From the NCBI RefSeq assembly GCF_946222815.1, contig NZ_CAMJRK010000018.1:1-22096 (forward strand): DNA of 22,096 nucleotides, written 5' to 3'. This document shows, in pieces, positions 1-7,324 of the stretch. Made by a program: the position numbers and the translations under genes. This DNA is from an uncultured Leuconostoc sp. GTDB taxonomy: Bacteria > Bacillota > Bacilli > Lactobacillales > Lactobacillaceae. Under the pieces are notes generated by a model that worked only from the letters and a program-made list of their open reading frames with translations, was not told the DNA's origin and did no database searches. Numbering within the stretch: the first letter of the stretch is position 1; the number at the start of each line of letters is the position of its first letter.

Positions 1-752
1 TTGCTGATAAGTATGACGTATCTGAAGGAACTGTTAGGCAGTGGAAACGTAGATATTGGTCAAAAGAAAACGTTACAAAAGTTGTAACAAAAAAGAAGCC
101 GTTACAAAAAAACGTTACACGCCAAAAACCGACTGAAAAGGCTATTGAAGAGTTAAGCGAAAGTGGTTTAACAGTTCGACAAAAAGCCTTTGTACTAGAG
201 TATTTACGCATTTCAAATGCCACACAAGCGTACATAAATGTTTATGGTGTTACCTATGAAACCGCAAAAACAGCTGGTCCAAGATTGTTGGAAAATGTTG
301 GAATTCAAAACGAAATAAAACGTCTGCAAAAAGCTAAATTGAAAGAGCTTGGTGTGGGCGTTTTTGATTTGTTAGAAGATATGGCGCAAGAGGCACGTGC
401 TGATATTGGTGATTATGTCAAATTTGGGGCGTATGATGAAACGTTGTATGAAGACACAAATGGCAAGCCTGACAAAAATAAACCCATACTTGATGATGAC
501 GGCAACCCCATCGTGTCGCATAAATCGTGGGTGCAGTTTAAAAACAGAGATATGGTAGATACAAAAGTTGTTAAATCAATCAAAATGGGGAAAGATGGCC
601 CTGTGATTGAAATGCATGACCGAAACAAGTCACGTGACAAACTGATTGAGATGATGGGCGATTATGTCAAACCAGAAGTAACAGAAGATGGTTTGATTGA
701 CGCCATTAAGAATAGTAGTGTATTTGGAGAAAATGATGGCATCGAAACGTAA
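1..752 (+). CDS. terS: Phage terminase small subunit (XtmA-like), 5' partial
   Basis: The frame is open from base 3 to the TGA/TAA-type stop ending at 752 (249 residues visible), so the true start lies left of the window. The first residues (KYDVSEGTVRQWKRRYW) look like the recognition part of a helix-turn-helix, as in PBSX XtmA. A Lys/Thr-rich linker follows, then a terminase_2-type domain at about visible residues 50-130, with the typical NATQAY...VYGV and AGPRLLENVGI stretches. The protein recognises phage DNA and hands it to the large subunit for cutting and packaging. An ATG at 285 would give a 155-residue protein lacking both the DNA-binding part and much of the family domain, so it is not the real start. 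PBSX XtmA is about 265 residues, so probably only 10-25 residues are missing. The end overlaps the large subunit gene by 17 bases. Confidence 0.9.
   Translation, partial: ADKYDVSEGTVRQWKRRYWSKENVTKVVTKKKPLQKNVTRQKPTEKAIEELSESGLTVRQKAFVLEYLRISNATQAYINVYGVTYETAKTAGPRLLENVGIQNEIKRLQKAKLKELGVGVFDLLEDMAQEARADIGDYVKFGAYDETLYEDTNGKPDKNKPILDDDGNPIVSHKSWVQFKNRDMVDTKVVKSIKMGKDGPVIEMHDRNKSRDKLIEMMGDYVKPEVTEDGLIDAIKNSSVFGENDGIET
72..119 (+). repeat. GTTACA motif cluster with a perfect inverted repeat (candidate packaging site)
   Basis: GTTACA occurs directly at 72-77, 101-106 and 114-119, and inverted at 83-88. The first and the inverted copy form a perfect 7-base-arm palindrome, GTTACAA AAG TTGTAAC (72-88). 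The cluster lies in the linker-coding part of the small terminase gene. Such genes often carry the pac or cos recognition site in other phages. A packaging role here is inference; the repeats could also simply reflect the repeated Val-Thr codons of the linker. Confidence 0.45.
726..730 (+). promoter_or_regulatory. Ribosome binding site deciding the large terminase start
   Basis: GGAGA at 726-730 lies 5 bases before ATG 736 and 2 bases before ATG 733. It favours 736 over the in-frame ATG at 697, which has no comparable site and would add 13 residues unlike the family. Confidence 0.55.
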
Positions 753-2016
753 AATGAGTGCGACATTTGATTTCAAACCGTTCTCAGTTAGACAAATGCA
801 AGTGCTATCGTGGTGGACTAGTCCATTGTATAAAAACAAGGAAGCTATTATTGCTGACGGTTCAGTTCGTGCTGGCAAAACAGTTGTCATGTCGTTAAGT
901 TATATCATTTGGTCCATGACAGAATTTAATGGCCACAACTTTGGTTTGGCAGGCAAAACGATTGGATCACTTAGACGAAATGTTATCAGGCCATTGGTGT
1001 CCATGTTAAATGCATCAGGCTATTCAGTGAAAGACAATCGCAGTGAAAACAGGCTAGATATTACCAAAGGCAACAAAACAAATTCTTATTTTCTGTTTGG
1101 TGGCAAAGATGAAAGTTCGCAAGACTTGGTACAAGGTATCACGACTGCGGGCTTTTTCTTTGATGAAGTTGTGTTGATGCCACAAAGTTTTGTTAACCAA
1201 GCGACAGCTCGTGCTTCAGATACTGGCGCTAAGTTTTGGTTTAACGGTAACCCAGAAGGACCATATCATTGGTTCAAGCAAGAATGGATTGACAATCTAA
1301 CCAAGCACAATGCAATACGAATTCATTTCATGATGAAAGATAATCCATCTTTGACTATTGAAACTCGAGAACGTTATGAGCGAATGTACTCTGGTGTGTT
1401 CTACAAACGTTATATTTTGGGTCAATGGTCAGTATCAGAAGGAGTTATTTACGACAACTTTGATGAAGCAACGATGGTTGTTGATTTGCCAAGTGAGACA
1501 GTCTATGACAGCGAATGGGTATCAGTTGATTATGGTACACAAAATGCGACCGTATTTAAACGCTGGTCGCATTATAAAGATGTTTGGTACAACACTGATG
1601 AATATTACTACTCGGGTCGTGAAACGGCTAAACAAAAGGCTGATATCCAATTTAGGGAAGATCTAGAAGAGTTTTACGAGCATAATCACTTAGCTAAAGA
1701 ACAAGTCAAGATAATTCTCGATCCTTCTTCTGCTAGTTTTAAAGCAGAATTAAAACAACATGGTTTTCGTGTTGTTCCTGCTAAGAATGATGTGCTAAAC
1801 GGTATTAGAGCACAAATGTCGGCAATGAATGAGGGCAAAATTAAATGGTCATCAAAAGCTGTTAATACCTTCAAAGAAATTAACTCATACATTTGGGATA
1901 AAAAGGCGGCAGACAGGGGAGAAGATAAACCCGTCAAGGAACATGATCATGCAATGGATGCAGACAGATATTTTGTCTACACAATAATAACTTCAAGAAC
2001 AAGGATTGGATGGTGA
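736..2016 (+). CDS. terL: Phage terminase large subunit (PBSX XtmB family)
   Basis: This is the ATPase-nuclease motor that packs DNA into the prohead. From the chosen start (426 residues) the Walker A is GSVRAGKT (residues 42-49) and the Walker B is GFFFDE (about 139-144). An NGNP coupling-type motif is at about 170-173. A C-terminal RNase H-like nuclease domain carries its acidic residues in VSVDYG (D265), IILDPS (D329) and HDHAMDADR (D404/D408). All key motifs are present and the length is normal for the PBSX family, so the enzyme should be active. The start at 736 is chosen for the GGAGA just before it; 733 is equally in frame. The gene overlaps terS by 17 bases and the portal gene by 7, which suggests coupled translation. 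Confidence 0.95.
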   Translation: MASKRKMSATFDFKPFSVRQMQVLSWWTSPLYKNKEAIIADGSVRAGKTVVMSLSYIIWSMTEFNGHNFGLAGKTIGSLRRNVIRPLVSMLNASGYSVKDNRSENRLDITKGNKTNSYFLFGGKDESSQDLVQGITTAGFFFDEVVLMPQSFVNQATARASDTGAKFWFNGNPEGPYHWFKQEWIDNLTKHNAIRIHFMMKDNPSLTIETRERYERMYSGVFYKRYILGQWSVSEGVIYDNFDEATMVVDLPSETVYDSEWVSVDYGTQNATVFKRWSHYKDVWYNTDEYYYSGRETAKQKADIQFREDLEEFYEHNHLAKEQVKIILDPSSASFKAELKQHGFRVVPAKNDVLNGIRAQMSAMNEGKIKWSSKAVNTFKEINSYIWDKKAADRGEDKPVKEHDHAMDADRYFVYTIITSRTRIGW

Positions 2017-3422
2017 TTGCGTTGGATTTAGAAGTAGCGAAAAAAGTATTTAAAAGTACAGATGAAGGGCGCTCACGAGCCATTGATGAGTATGAACAAA
2101 GTGTACGTTATTACAATAACAAGAACGACATAACACGTGATAAAGGTGGGAAAGACACGCTAGATGACGAAGGCAAGAAGGATAGTTATATTCGTAAAGC
2201 CGACAATCGCATTAGTAATGGTTATCATCGTATCTTAGTAGACCAAAAGGCACAATATGTTGGTGGTGTCGTCCCAACGTTTGATGTGGAAGATGATACG
2301 TTAAATAATAGTGTAGCGAATGTTCTTGGCGATAATTATGCCCGTGTGTTCAATCGTTTGGTAGTCAATGCTGCTAATTCTGGTACAGCTTGGTTACATT
2401 ATTGGACAGATGAGGCGGGTAAATTCCATTATGCAACAATTGATCCAGCGCAAATAACGCCAGTTTATGATGGAAGTTTGGAACAAAAGCTGTTAGCTGT
2501 GCGACGTACCTATGAAGCACTTGATAGTGAAACAGGCGACGTTTATATATATGATGAGTATTGGACAGACGAGCAAGCCCAATTTTTCAAACATGAACGT
2601 GATCTTGATTATTCATCTTTGATGTATGACTATCGTGTACCGGTATTTGACATTAACACAGATGATTCATTAGAAAATAGTTATATCTTAAAGCATGACA
2701 TGGGGACGGTTCCTTTTATTGCATTTATGAACAATCAAGATGGCACAACTGATTTACAACGTTATAAAGGACTCATTGATGTTTTTGATCGTGTGTACAG
2801 TGGGTTTGTTAATGATGTTGATGATGTTCAGCAAGTCATTTTGATACTAACGAACTATGGTGATGCTGGCAGTGCAACGGAATTCAAGCAAAAGTTAAAG
2901 CAAGATCAGGTAATTAATTTAGAAAATTATGGTGACGGTGACAAGTCAGGACTTGATAAATTAACGATTGATATACCTGTTCAAGCGCGTGATGATTTAC
3001 TAGATCGCACTCGTGAAGCCATATTTTTACATGGGCAAGGTGTTGACCCGTCAAAGGTTGAGATAGGCACAAATAAAACAGGTGTGGCTTTGAAGATGAT
3101 TTATACATTGCTAGAGTTGAAAGCTGCAGCATTAGAAAGCGAATTTAGACCAGGGTTATCTAGTTTGATTCGCGCAGCACTTCGTTATTTGAACGATGGT
3201 AAAGCTGAACTGAGACATATCACACAACAGTGGACACGTGCTGCAGTTAAAGATGACACTGAACAAGCCGACATTGTGGCCAAACTTGCTAATGTCACTA
3301 GTGATGAAGCGATAGCAAAAAGTAATCCACTGGTTCAAGATTGGCAAGATGAATTAAAATTGCGTGAACACACAACAGATAGTTATGACAATCCTGCAGC
3401 ACGTGACAATTTAGAGGACTAA
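2010..3422 (+). CDS. Portal protein (SPP1 gp6-like family)
   Basis: This 470-residue protein is the predicted portal, the ring at the head vertex through which DNA is packed and to which the tail joins. It has the family layout: a charged N-terminus, a DNRISNGYHRILVDQKAQYVGG stem/wing region (about residues 64-85), a long central part and the helical DRVYSGFVNDVDDVQQ segment (about 262-277). Its length and its place between terminase and minor head protein fit the family. The start is uncertain within a few codons: ATG 2010 has AAGGA only 4 bases upstream, while GTG 2013 has a better 7-base spacing and TTG 2022 is also in frame. It overlaps the end of terL. No sign of truncation. Confidence 0.93.
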   Translation: MVIALDLEVAKKVFKSTDEGRSRAIDEYEQSVRYYNNKNDITRDKGGKDTLDDEGKKDSYIRKADNRISNGYHRILVDQKAQYVGGVVPTFDVEDDTLNNSVANVLGDNYARVFNRLVVNAANSGTAWLHYWTDEAGKFHYATIDPAQITPVYDGSLEQKLLAVRRTYEALDSETGDVYIYDEYWTDEQAQFFKHERDLDYSSLMYDYRVPVFDINTDDSLENSYILKHDMGTVPFIAFMNNQDGTTDLQRYKGLIDVFDRVYSGFVNDVDDVQQVILILTNYGDAGSATEFKQKLKQDQVINLENYGDGDKSGLDKLTIDIPVQARDDLLDRTREAIFLHGQGVDPSKVEIGTNKTGVALKMIYTLLELKAAALESEFRPGLSSLIRAALRYLNDGKAELRHITQQWTRAAVKDDTEQADIVAKLANVTSDEAIAKSNPLVQDWQDELKLREHTTDSYDNPAARDNLED

Positions 3423-3425
3423 TAA

Positions 3426-4745
3426 ATGAAGAGTGCTGATTACTGGCGTCAACGTGCTTTAAAAATTAAAAATAATACGCTAGTTCAATCTGAATCCTAT
3501 GAATTTGATATGGCTAAAAGGTTAGCTGAGGCAGCACTTGAAATTGAAAGTGTTATTGATGAGTGGGCTACAAAATATGCTGATGAAGATGGCACGATTA
3601 ACGCTGATGAAGCACGCCAATTACTTCGTGGGACAGAGAATCATACATGGCAAAATACATTAGATGAGTGGGAACGTAAAGCACATGACGGTGGTTATGA
3701 TCGTGAATTAAATCTAGAATACTATCGTAGCCGTGTCAGTCGCTTACAAGCACTAGAGGCGCAATTAAAGAATCTGTTGGCCAGTTATACCAAACCTGAA
3801 CAAGTAAACATGTTGGGTGTGTTAACTAATACCTATGAAGATAGTTACTATCGCACAATTTATAATGTGCAGGAGCATGCTAACAAGTTCTCCGCAGATT
3901 TTGCCCAATTTAATACACAAGCATTGCAACAGGTGGTTAGTAAACCTTGGCACGGTAATGATTTCAGCAATCGTTTATGGGGCAATATGACCGAAACGTT
4001 ACCAGATATGTTGCAAAAATCTATCAGTCGGGGCATTTTACTTGGTTACAATCCTAAAAGGTTAGTGAACGAGTCACAAGTAACGTTTAGAAACTTTAAA
4101 AAGTATCAAATTCATCGATTAATTACCACAGAAATGGCTCATGTTACTGAAGAGGCCACATTTGAAGCTTACCGACAATCAAGTATTGAGAAGTATGAAT
4201 ATTTAGCCACGCTCGAGACAAAAACATGTGACATGTGTCGAAAATTGGATAGTAAAGTATTTGCCGTCAAGGATAAAGAAGAGGGTGTCAATTACCCAGT
4301 CATACACGCGCATTGTCGTTGCACAACCGCACCATGGTATGAAGAACTTGAAGATGAAGAATCAACTCGCTGGGCACGTGATCCTAAAACAGGAAAAGGT
4401 GTGCAAGTCCCTAATCAAACATTTGATGAGTGGTTTGCATACCAGCAAGCCATATCAAAAAATGGTATTATTGGTGTAGCAACAAAAGATGGTGTTCAAA
4501 TATCTGGTGTGTCACGACATGTCACAGAGCGTATGGCACAACGAGAAGTCAGTGTTTCTAGTATTAAGCAGGCATTGACTAATCCGTTACACGTTTATCC
4601 AGATAAAGTGAGCGATAGCGGTAAAGTTGGCCGTAAATATTTAGGGAAACAATCAACGGTAGTGATTAATCCTGAAACTGGAAACGTTGTGACAACTTAC
4701 AAAACACAAGAAAGGTATGCTAAAAAATATGCAAAAGATAAATGA
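3426..4745 (+). CDS. MuF-type minor head protein with C-terminal BECR/DUF4258-like nuclease domain
   Basis: This 439-residue protein has two parts. Residues 1-305 are a phage Mu gpF-like head morphogenesis protein. The hallmark is the cysteine/histidine cluster TCDMC (C268, C271) followed by HAHCRC (C297, C299), which probably binds a metal. Residues about 360-439 form an extra basic domain: SRHVTERMAQREVS (H365, R369, R373), then a predicted beta-rich section with TVVINPETGNVVTTYKT. This resembles small BECR-fold RNases and the DUF4258 or PBECR-type domains known to be attached to MuF proteins of temperate Firmicutes phages. MuF proteins are packaged in the head and may be injected with DNA, so the C-terminus could act as a toxin. 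The nuclease call is from pattern only. The gene follows the portal after 3 bases, with GAGG upstream. Confidence 0.88.
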   Translation: MKSADYWRQRALKIKNNTLVQSESYEFDMAKRLAEAALEIESVIDEWATKYADEDGTINADEARQLLRGTENHTWQNTLDEWERKAHDGGYDRELNLEYYRSRVSRLQALEAQLKNLLASYTKPEQVNMLGVLTNTYEDSYYRTIYNVQEHANKFSADFAQFNTQALQQVVSKPWHGNDFSNRLWGNMTETLPDMLQKSISRGILLGYNPKRLVNESQVTFRNFKKYQIHRLITTEMAHVTEEATFEAYRQSSIEKYEYLATLETKTCDMCRKLDSKVFAVKDKEEGVNYPVIHAHCRCTTAPWYEELEDEESTRWARDPKTGKGVQVPNQTFDEWFAYQQAISKNGIIGVATKDGVQISGVSRHVTERMAQREVSVSSIKQALTNPLHVYPDKVSDSGKVGRKYLGKQSTVVINPETGNVVTTYKTQERYAKKYAKDK

Positions 4746-4956
4746 TTTTTTAAGTCACGCTGACATTGCTATTTTAAAGCGTGACTTTGATGTGATATTT
4801 GAAAGTGCCATGACTGATGATGATTTTGATAAAGCCTTTGACAAAATGGTTGCTATCGAAACAGATGAAGTGCAAAATAATGATACATTTGAAAATAAAA
4901 AACTCGCTGTCATATCAGGTTTAATTACTAAAATGACAACATCAGAGAAATGGTAA
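4717..4956 (+). CDS. Small acidic protein, candidate immunity partner of the MuF C-terminal domain
   Basis: This 79-residue protein is not one I can assign to a family. It is acidic (about 16 Asp/Glu against 9 Lys/Arg), probably helical, with an Asp-rich stretch MTDDDFDKAFDKM in the middle. It has no signal peptide or membrane segment. Its start lies inside the end of the MuF gene: ATG 4717 (29-base overlap) or ATG 4729 (17-base overlap, 75 residues). AAAGG at 4711-4715 is too close to 4717 and rather far from 4729, so translational coupling to the MuF gene is likely. A terminator follows directly. A small acidic protein immediately after a gene with a basic nuclease-like tail is the usual layout of a toxin and its immunity protein. 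That role is inferred; it could instead be a minor virion or assembly protein. Confidence 0.7.
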   Translation: MLKNMQKINDFLSHADIAILKRDFDVIFESAMTDDDFDKAFDKMVAIETDEVQNNDTFENKKLAVISGLITKMTTSEKW

Positions 4957-4968
4957 AAAATAAATTAG

Positions 4969-4998
4969 AGCAATCACTTAGGTGGTTGCTTTTTGTTT
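4969..4998 (+). terminator. Rho-independent terminator after the packaging/MuF block
   Basis: A 9-pair stem, AGCAATCAC (4969-4977) with GTGGTTGCT (4982-4990), contains one T-G wobble and a TTAG loop. It is followed by TTTTGTTT. It begins 12 bases after the stop of the small acidic gene and separates the terminase-portal-MuF block from the scaffold-capsid block. It may only partly stop late transcription, since no convincing promoter is seen before the scaffold gene. Confidence 0.8.
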
Positions 4999-5040
4999 GA
5001 CCAAAAACGACCCGAATAAGTCGCTAAACTTTTCTTTTTT

Positions 5041-5097
5041 CATACCTAAACTCATGGCAGGGTGGACTGCCGTAAAAACCGCGGGAGGTAACGTATG
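5041..5097 (+). promoter_or_regulatory. Structured leader of the scaffold gene (possible ribosome-site masking)
   Basis: A hairpin is visible with ATGGCAG (5054-5060) pairing to CTGCCGT (5067-5073), one wobble, around the loop GGTGGA. Upstream, CATACCT (5041-5047) can pair through TACCT with AGGTA (5086-5090), which contains the ribosome site of the scaffold gene, or through CATAC with GTATG (5093-5097), which contains its start codon. Both pairings would enclose the hairpin. The whole gap 4957-5094 otherwise holds only the terminator. TTGACC at 4997-5002 has no good -10 partner at normal spacing. A regulatory role is inference from complementarity. Confidence 0.4.
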
Positions 5098-5676
5098 AAC
5101 ACAGAAGATTTGAAGAAGTTAGGTCTTGACGAAGAGCAAGTCAAGGGTGTCATGGCACTTAAAGGTCAATTGATTAAGCATGAAAACACCAAATTAGAGG
5201 CTATTACTGCCGAACGTGACACTTTGAGTGAACAAATGGCACAGCGTGATAAAGATATCAAAGACCTGAAGAAAAACTCAGGCGACAATGAAGAATTATC
5301 AGGTAAGTTATCAGATTTGCAAAATAAGTATGACACTGACACGCAAACACTTAATGACAAGTTGGCAGCAACTAAACTTGATAGTGCATTGAGTGAAGCT
5401 TTAGTTAAGACAAAGGCACGTGATCCAAAAGATTTGAAGGCTTTCTTAAATATGGAAGAAATCAAATTGAACGATGATGGCGAATTGTCAGGACTTAATG
5501 ATCAAATTACAAAGTTACAAGATAGTAAAGGTTACTTGTTTGATGGTGGCACACAGCAGGGATATAATCCAGCCGGCGGTGGCGCCTCAAAACAATCAAG
5601 CAATCTTGCTGAAGCAATGAAAGCCAAGGACTTCAATTTAACGGAGTACCTAAAACAAACAACAGGAGATAATTAA
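5095..5676 (+). CDS. Capsid scaffolding protein (phage GP20 family)
   Basis: This 193-residue protein is the predicted internal scaffold that shapes the prohead and leaves before or during packaging. It is highly charged and helical. Residues about 20-100 read as a coiled coil rich in Lys, Asp, Glu and Leu. Then comes the family's conserved central part with KARDPKDLKAFLNMEEI (about 107-123), a Gly-rich hinge (GYNPAGGG) and a basic C-terminal helix likely to contact the shell. It lies directly before the major capsid gene, as expected. GGGAGG at 5083-5088 is spaced 6 bases from the ATG. It overlaps the capsid start by one base (TAATG). Confidence 0.9.
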   Translation: MNTEDLKKLGLDEEQVKGVMALKGQLIKHENTKLEAITAERDTLSEQMAQRDKDIKDLKKNSGDNEELSGKLSDLQNKYDTDTQTLNDKLAATKLDSALSEALVKTKARDPKDLKAFLNMEEIKLNDDGELSGLNDQITKLQDSKGYLFDGGTQQGYNPAGGGASKQSSNLAEAMKAKDFNLTEYLKQTTGDN

Positions 5677-6644
5677 TGGCTAACACACAAATTATTGATG
5701 TAGTAACTCCAGAAATATTCAATCAATACATGGAGCAATACTCAGCAGAACATTCAGCACTTATTCAATCAGGGGTTGCAGTAGCTGACGCACGTGTTGC
5801 TGCTAATATTTCAGCTGGCGGTACTTTGGTCAACATGCCATTCTGGAATGATCTATCAGGCGAAGATGAAGTGCTCTCAGACAACGCTTCATTATCAACT
5901 GATAAGATCACAGCCGGACAAGACATTGCAGCTGTAATGTACCGTGGCCGTGGTTGGTCAGTAAATGAACTGGCAGCTGTATTATCTGGTTCAGACCCAA
6001 TGGGATCATTAATGAATAAGATTGGTTCTTACTGGGTTCGCCAAGAGCAAAAAGTATTAACATCAACACTTAACGGCTTGTTTAGCGCTGATGGTGTATT
6101 AACTGCTGGTAAGACAGATCACTTAAACGAAACAAAAGCAGCCATTGACGCATCAGCGGTGCTCGACACAAAGCAATTGTTAGGCGACGCAGCCAATCAA
6201 TTGTCATTGTTAGTTATGCATTCGGCTGTGTATACTGACTTGCAAAAACAAAACTTGATTGCATTTGTACCCGCTTCACAATCACAAATTCAAATCCCAA
6301 CTTATCTTGGCTATCGTGTTGTTGTTGACGACGCCTTGTTGCCAGTTGATGGTGTATACACAACTTATTTGCTTGCTGCTGGATCATTCGGTCGCAACAA
6401 CGGGACACCAACACAATTGACATCATTTGAAAAAGATCGTGATGCAGCAGCCGGTAATGATCGTGTATTCACACGTCGCGCATTCACTATGCACCCATAT
6501 GGTGTGAAGTTTAAGTCAGCGTCAGTCGCTGGTGTGACACCATCAAATGCTGAATTAGCAACAGTTGGCAACTGGGAGGCTGTTTACGATACAAAGAACA
6601 TTGGTATCGTTGCTTTGAAGCACAAGCTAACACCAACTGTTTAA
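5676..6644 (+). CDS. Major capsid protein (HK97-fold, gp13-like/PBSX-type)
   Basis: This 322-residue protein is the predicted main shell subunit. Its N-terminus (TPEIFNQYMEQYSAEHSALIQSG) and the central RGRGWSVNELAAVLSGSDPM section are typical of the coat proteins that follow GP20 scaffolds in Firmicutes prophages. The C-terminal half has the beta-rich VVDDALLPV and RRAFTMHPYGVKF stretches of an HK97-type fold. The codon choice looks more optimised than in neighbouring genes, as expected for an abundant product. AGGAG lies just before the start. No N-terminal protease or cleaved delta domain is seen, and the separate scaffold gene fits this. Confidence 0.92.
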   Translation: MANTQIIDVVTPEIFNQYMEQYSAEHSALIQSGVAVADARVAANISAGGTLVNMPFWNDLSGEDEVLSDNASLSTDKITAGQDIAAVMYRGRGWSVNELAAVLSGSDPMGSLMNKIGSYWVRQEQKVLTSTLNGLFSADGVLTAGKTDHLNETKAAIDASAVLDTKQLLGDAANQLSLLVMHSAVYTDLQKQNLIAFVPASQSQIQIPTYLGYRVVVDDALLPVDGVYTTYLLAAGSFGRNNGTPTQLTSFEKDRDAAAGNDRVFTRRAFTMHPYGVKFKSASVAGVTPSNAELATVGNWEAVYDTKNIGIVALKHKLTPTV

Positions 6645-6659
6645 TTAGGAGGTATTAAA

Positions 6660-6914
6660 ATGGCTTACACAGTATTACAAAGTTTTCGTGACGAACTAAC
6701 ACACGTTGTTTATAAGCCAGGTGTCGAGTATCCGGCAGACGCACCAATTGATCGTATTGAAAAACTAACTAGGTTGTCAATTATTGCAGAAACTGTCGAA
6801 GTGGTCACGGAAGCTAACACAGTCGGTGAAATAAAGACGTTCTTGGACGCTAAAGGCATTGAATACCCAGCCAAAGCAACAAAGGCTGAGCTACTAGAAC
6901 TTTTGGAGGACTAA
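6660..6914 (+). CDS. Small head-region protein with C-terminal HeH (LEM/SAP-like) domain
   Basis: This 84-residue protein has a short beta-like N-terminal part (residues 1-45, with YKPGVEYP and an IDRIEKL segment). Its C-terminal helix-extended loop-helix domain (about 53-82) has NTVGEIKTFLD and ATKAELLELL. The HeH domain is common in small proteins between capsid and connector genes of Firmicutes phages, where it may bind DNA or other head proteins. The same domain, 16 of 30 residues identical by eye, starts the protein at 8531. A strong TTAGGAGG precedes the ATG. Its exact job is unknown. Confidence 0.8.
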   Translation: MAYTVLQSFRDELTHVVYKPGVEYPADAPIDRIEKLTRLSIIAETVEVVTEANTVGEIKTFLDAKGIEYPAKATKAELLELLED

Positions 6915-6916
6915 AT

Positions 6917-7324
6917 ATGGCATTTACACGACTAGATGAATTGACAGATAATGTTAAGACGTTACAGCCTAAGCCAGAAGATGTTGATAAAAAAGTGTAT
7001 GACTTGTTGATTAAAACAGCAATTGACAAAATTATTAATGATGTCGTAGCTTTCCTCAACCGACCTGTAACAGATTTGCCAAAAGAACTTGATGCAGCAA
7101 TTTTATTGCAATTATCAGGCTGGTTTACTGATGCTGATGTATTTATGGATAAACAAGAGCGCCACGAAGGTACTGTGACTGGCACTACTGAAGGCGATAC
7201 ACAAGTGTCTTATAGTAGCCCTAAAAATGCACTATTATCATTAAGTCACGTGTCATTTATTGATGATAGCTTCAAAGGATTGTTGACACCGTACCGACGT
7301 ATCAGGGGGTGGACGTATGAGTGA
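6917..7324 (+). CDS. Head-tail connector (gp6-like/YqbG-type adaptor)
   Basis: This 135-residue, mostly helical protein sits first after the capsid block, where tailed phages encode the adaptor that docks on the portal. The N-terminal helices (DKKVYDLLIKTAIDKIINDVVAFLNR, about residues 24-49) followed by DAAILLQLSGWF match the gp6-like/YqbG connector layout: four or five helices that count DNA entry and seed the joint to the tail. GGAGG precedes the ATG by about 8 bases and the gap to the previous gene is 2 bases. Assignment rests on position and helix pattern. Confidence 0.72.
   Translation: MAFTRLDELTDNVKTLQPKPEDVDKKVYDLLIKTAIDKIINDVVAFLNRPVTDLPKELDAAILLQLSGWFTDADVFMDKQERHEGTVTGTTEGDTQVSYSSPKNALLSLSHVSFIDDSFKGLLTPYRRIRGWTYE

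Noticed and set aside
697..735. Upstream ATG 697 as start of the large terminase
   Set aside because: It would add 13 residues overlapping the small terminase by 56 bases without a ribosome site; GGAGA at 726-730 supports 733/736.
4228..4479. An 83-codon + strand frame inside the MuF gene, in another phase
   Set aside because: It overlaps the cysteine motif coding part; the protein is basic and featureless, and no ribosome site precedes it.
4687..4721. Promoter for the candidate immunity gene (TATGCT at 4716-4721)
   Set aside because: The only partner at 17 bases is CAACTT, which is too weak to support a call.
4997..5030. Promoter with TTGACC at 4997-5002
   Set aside because: No TATAAT-like hexamer at 15-19 bases; TAAACT lies 22 bases away. 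Not listed as a promoter.
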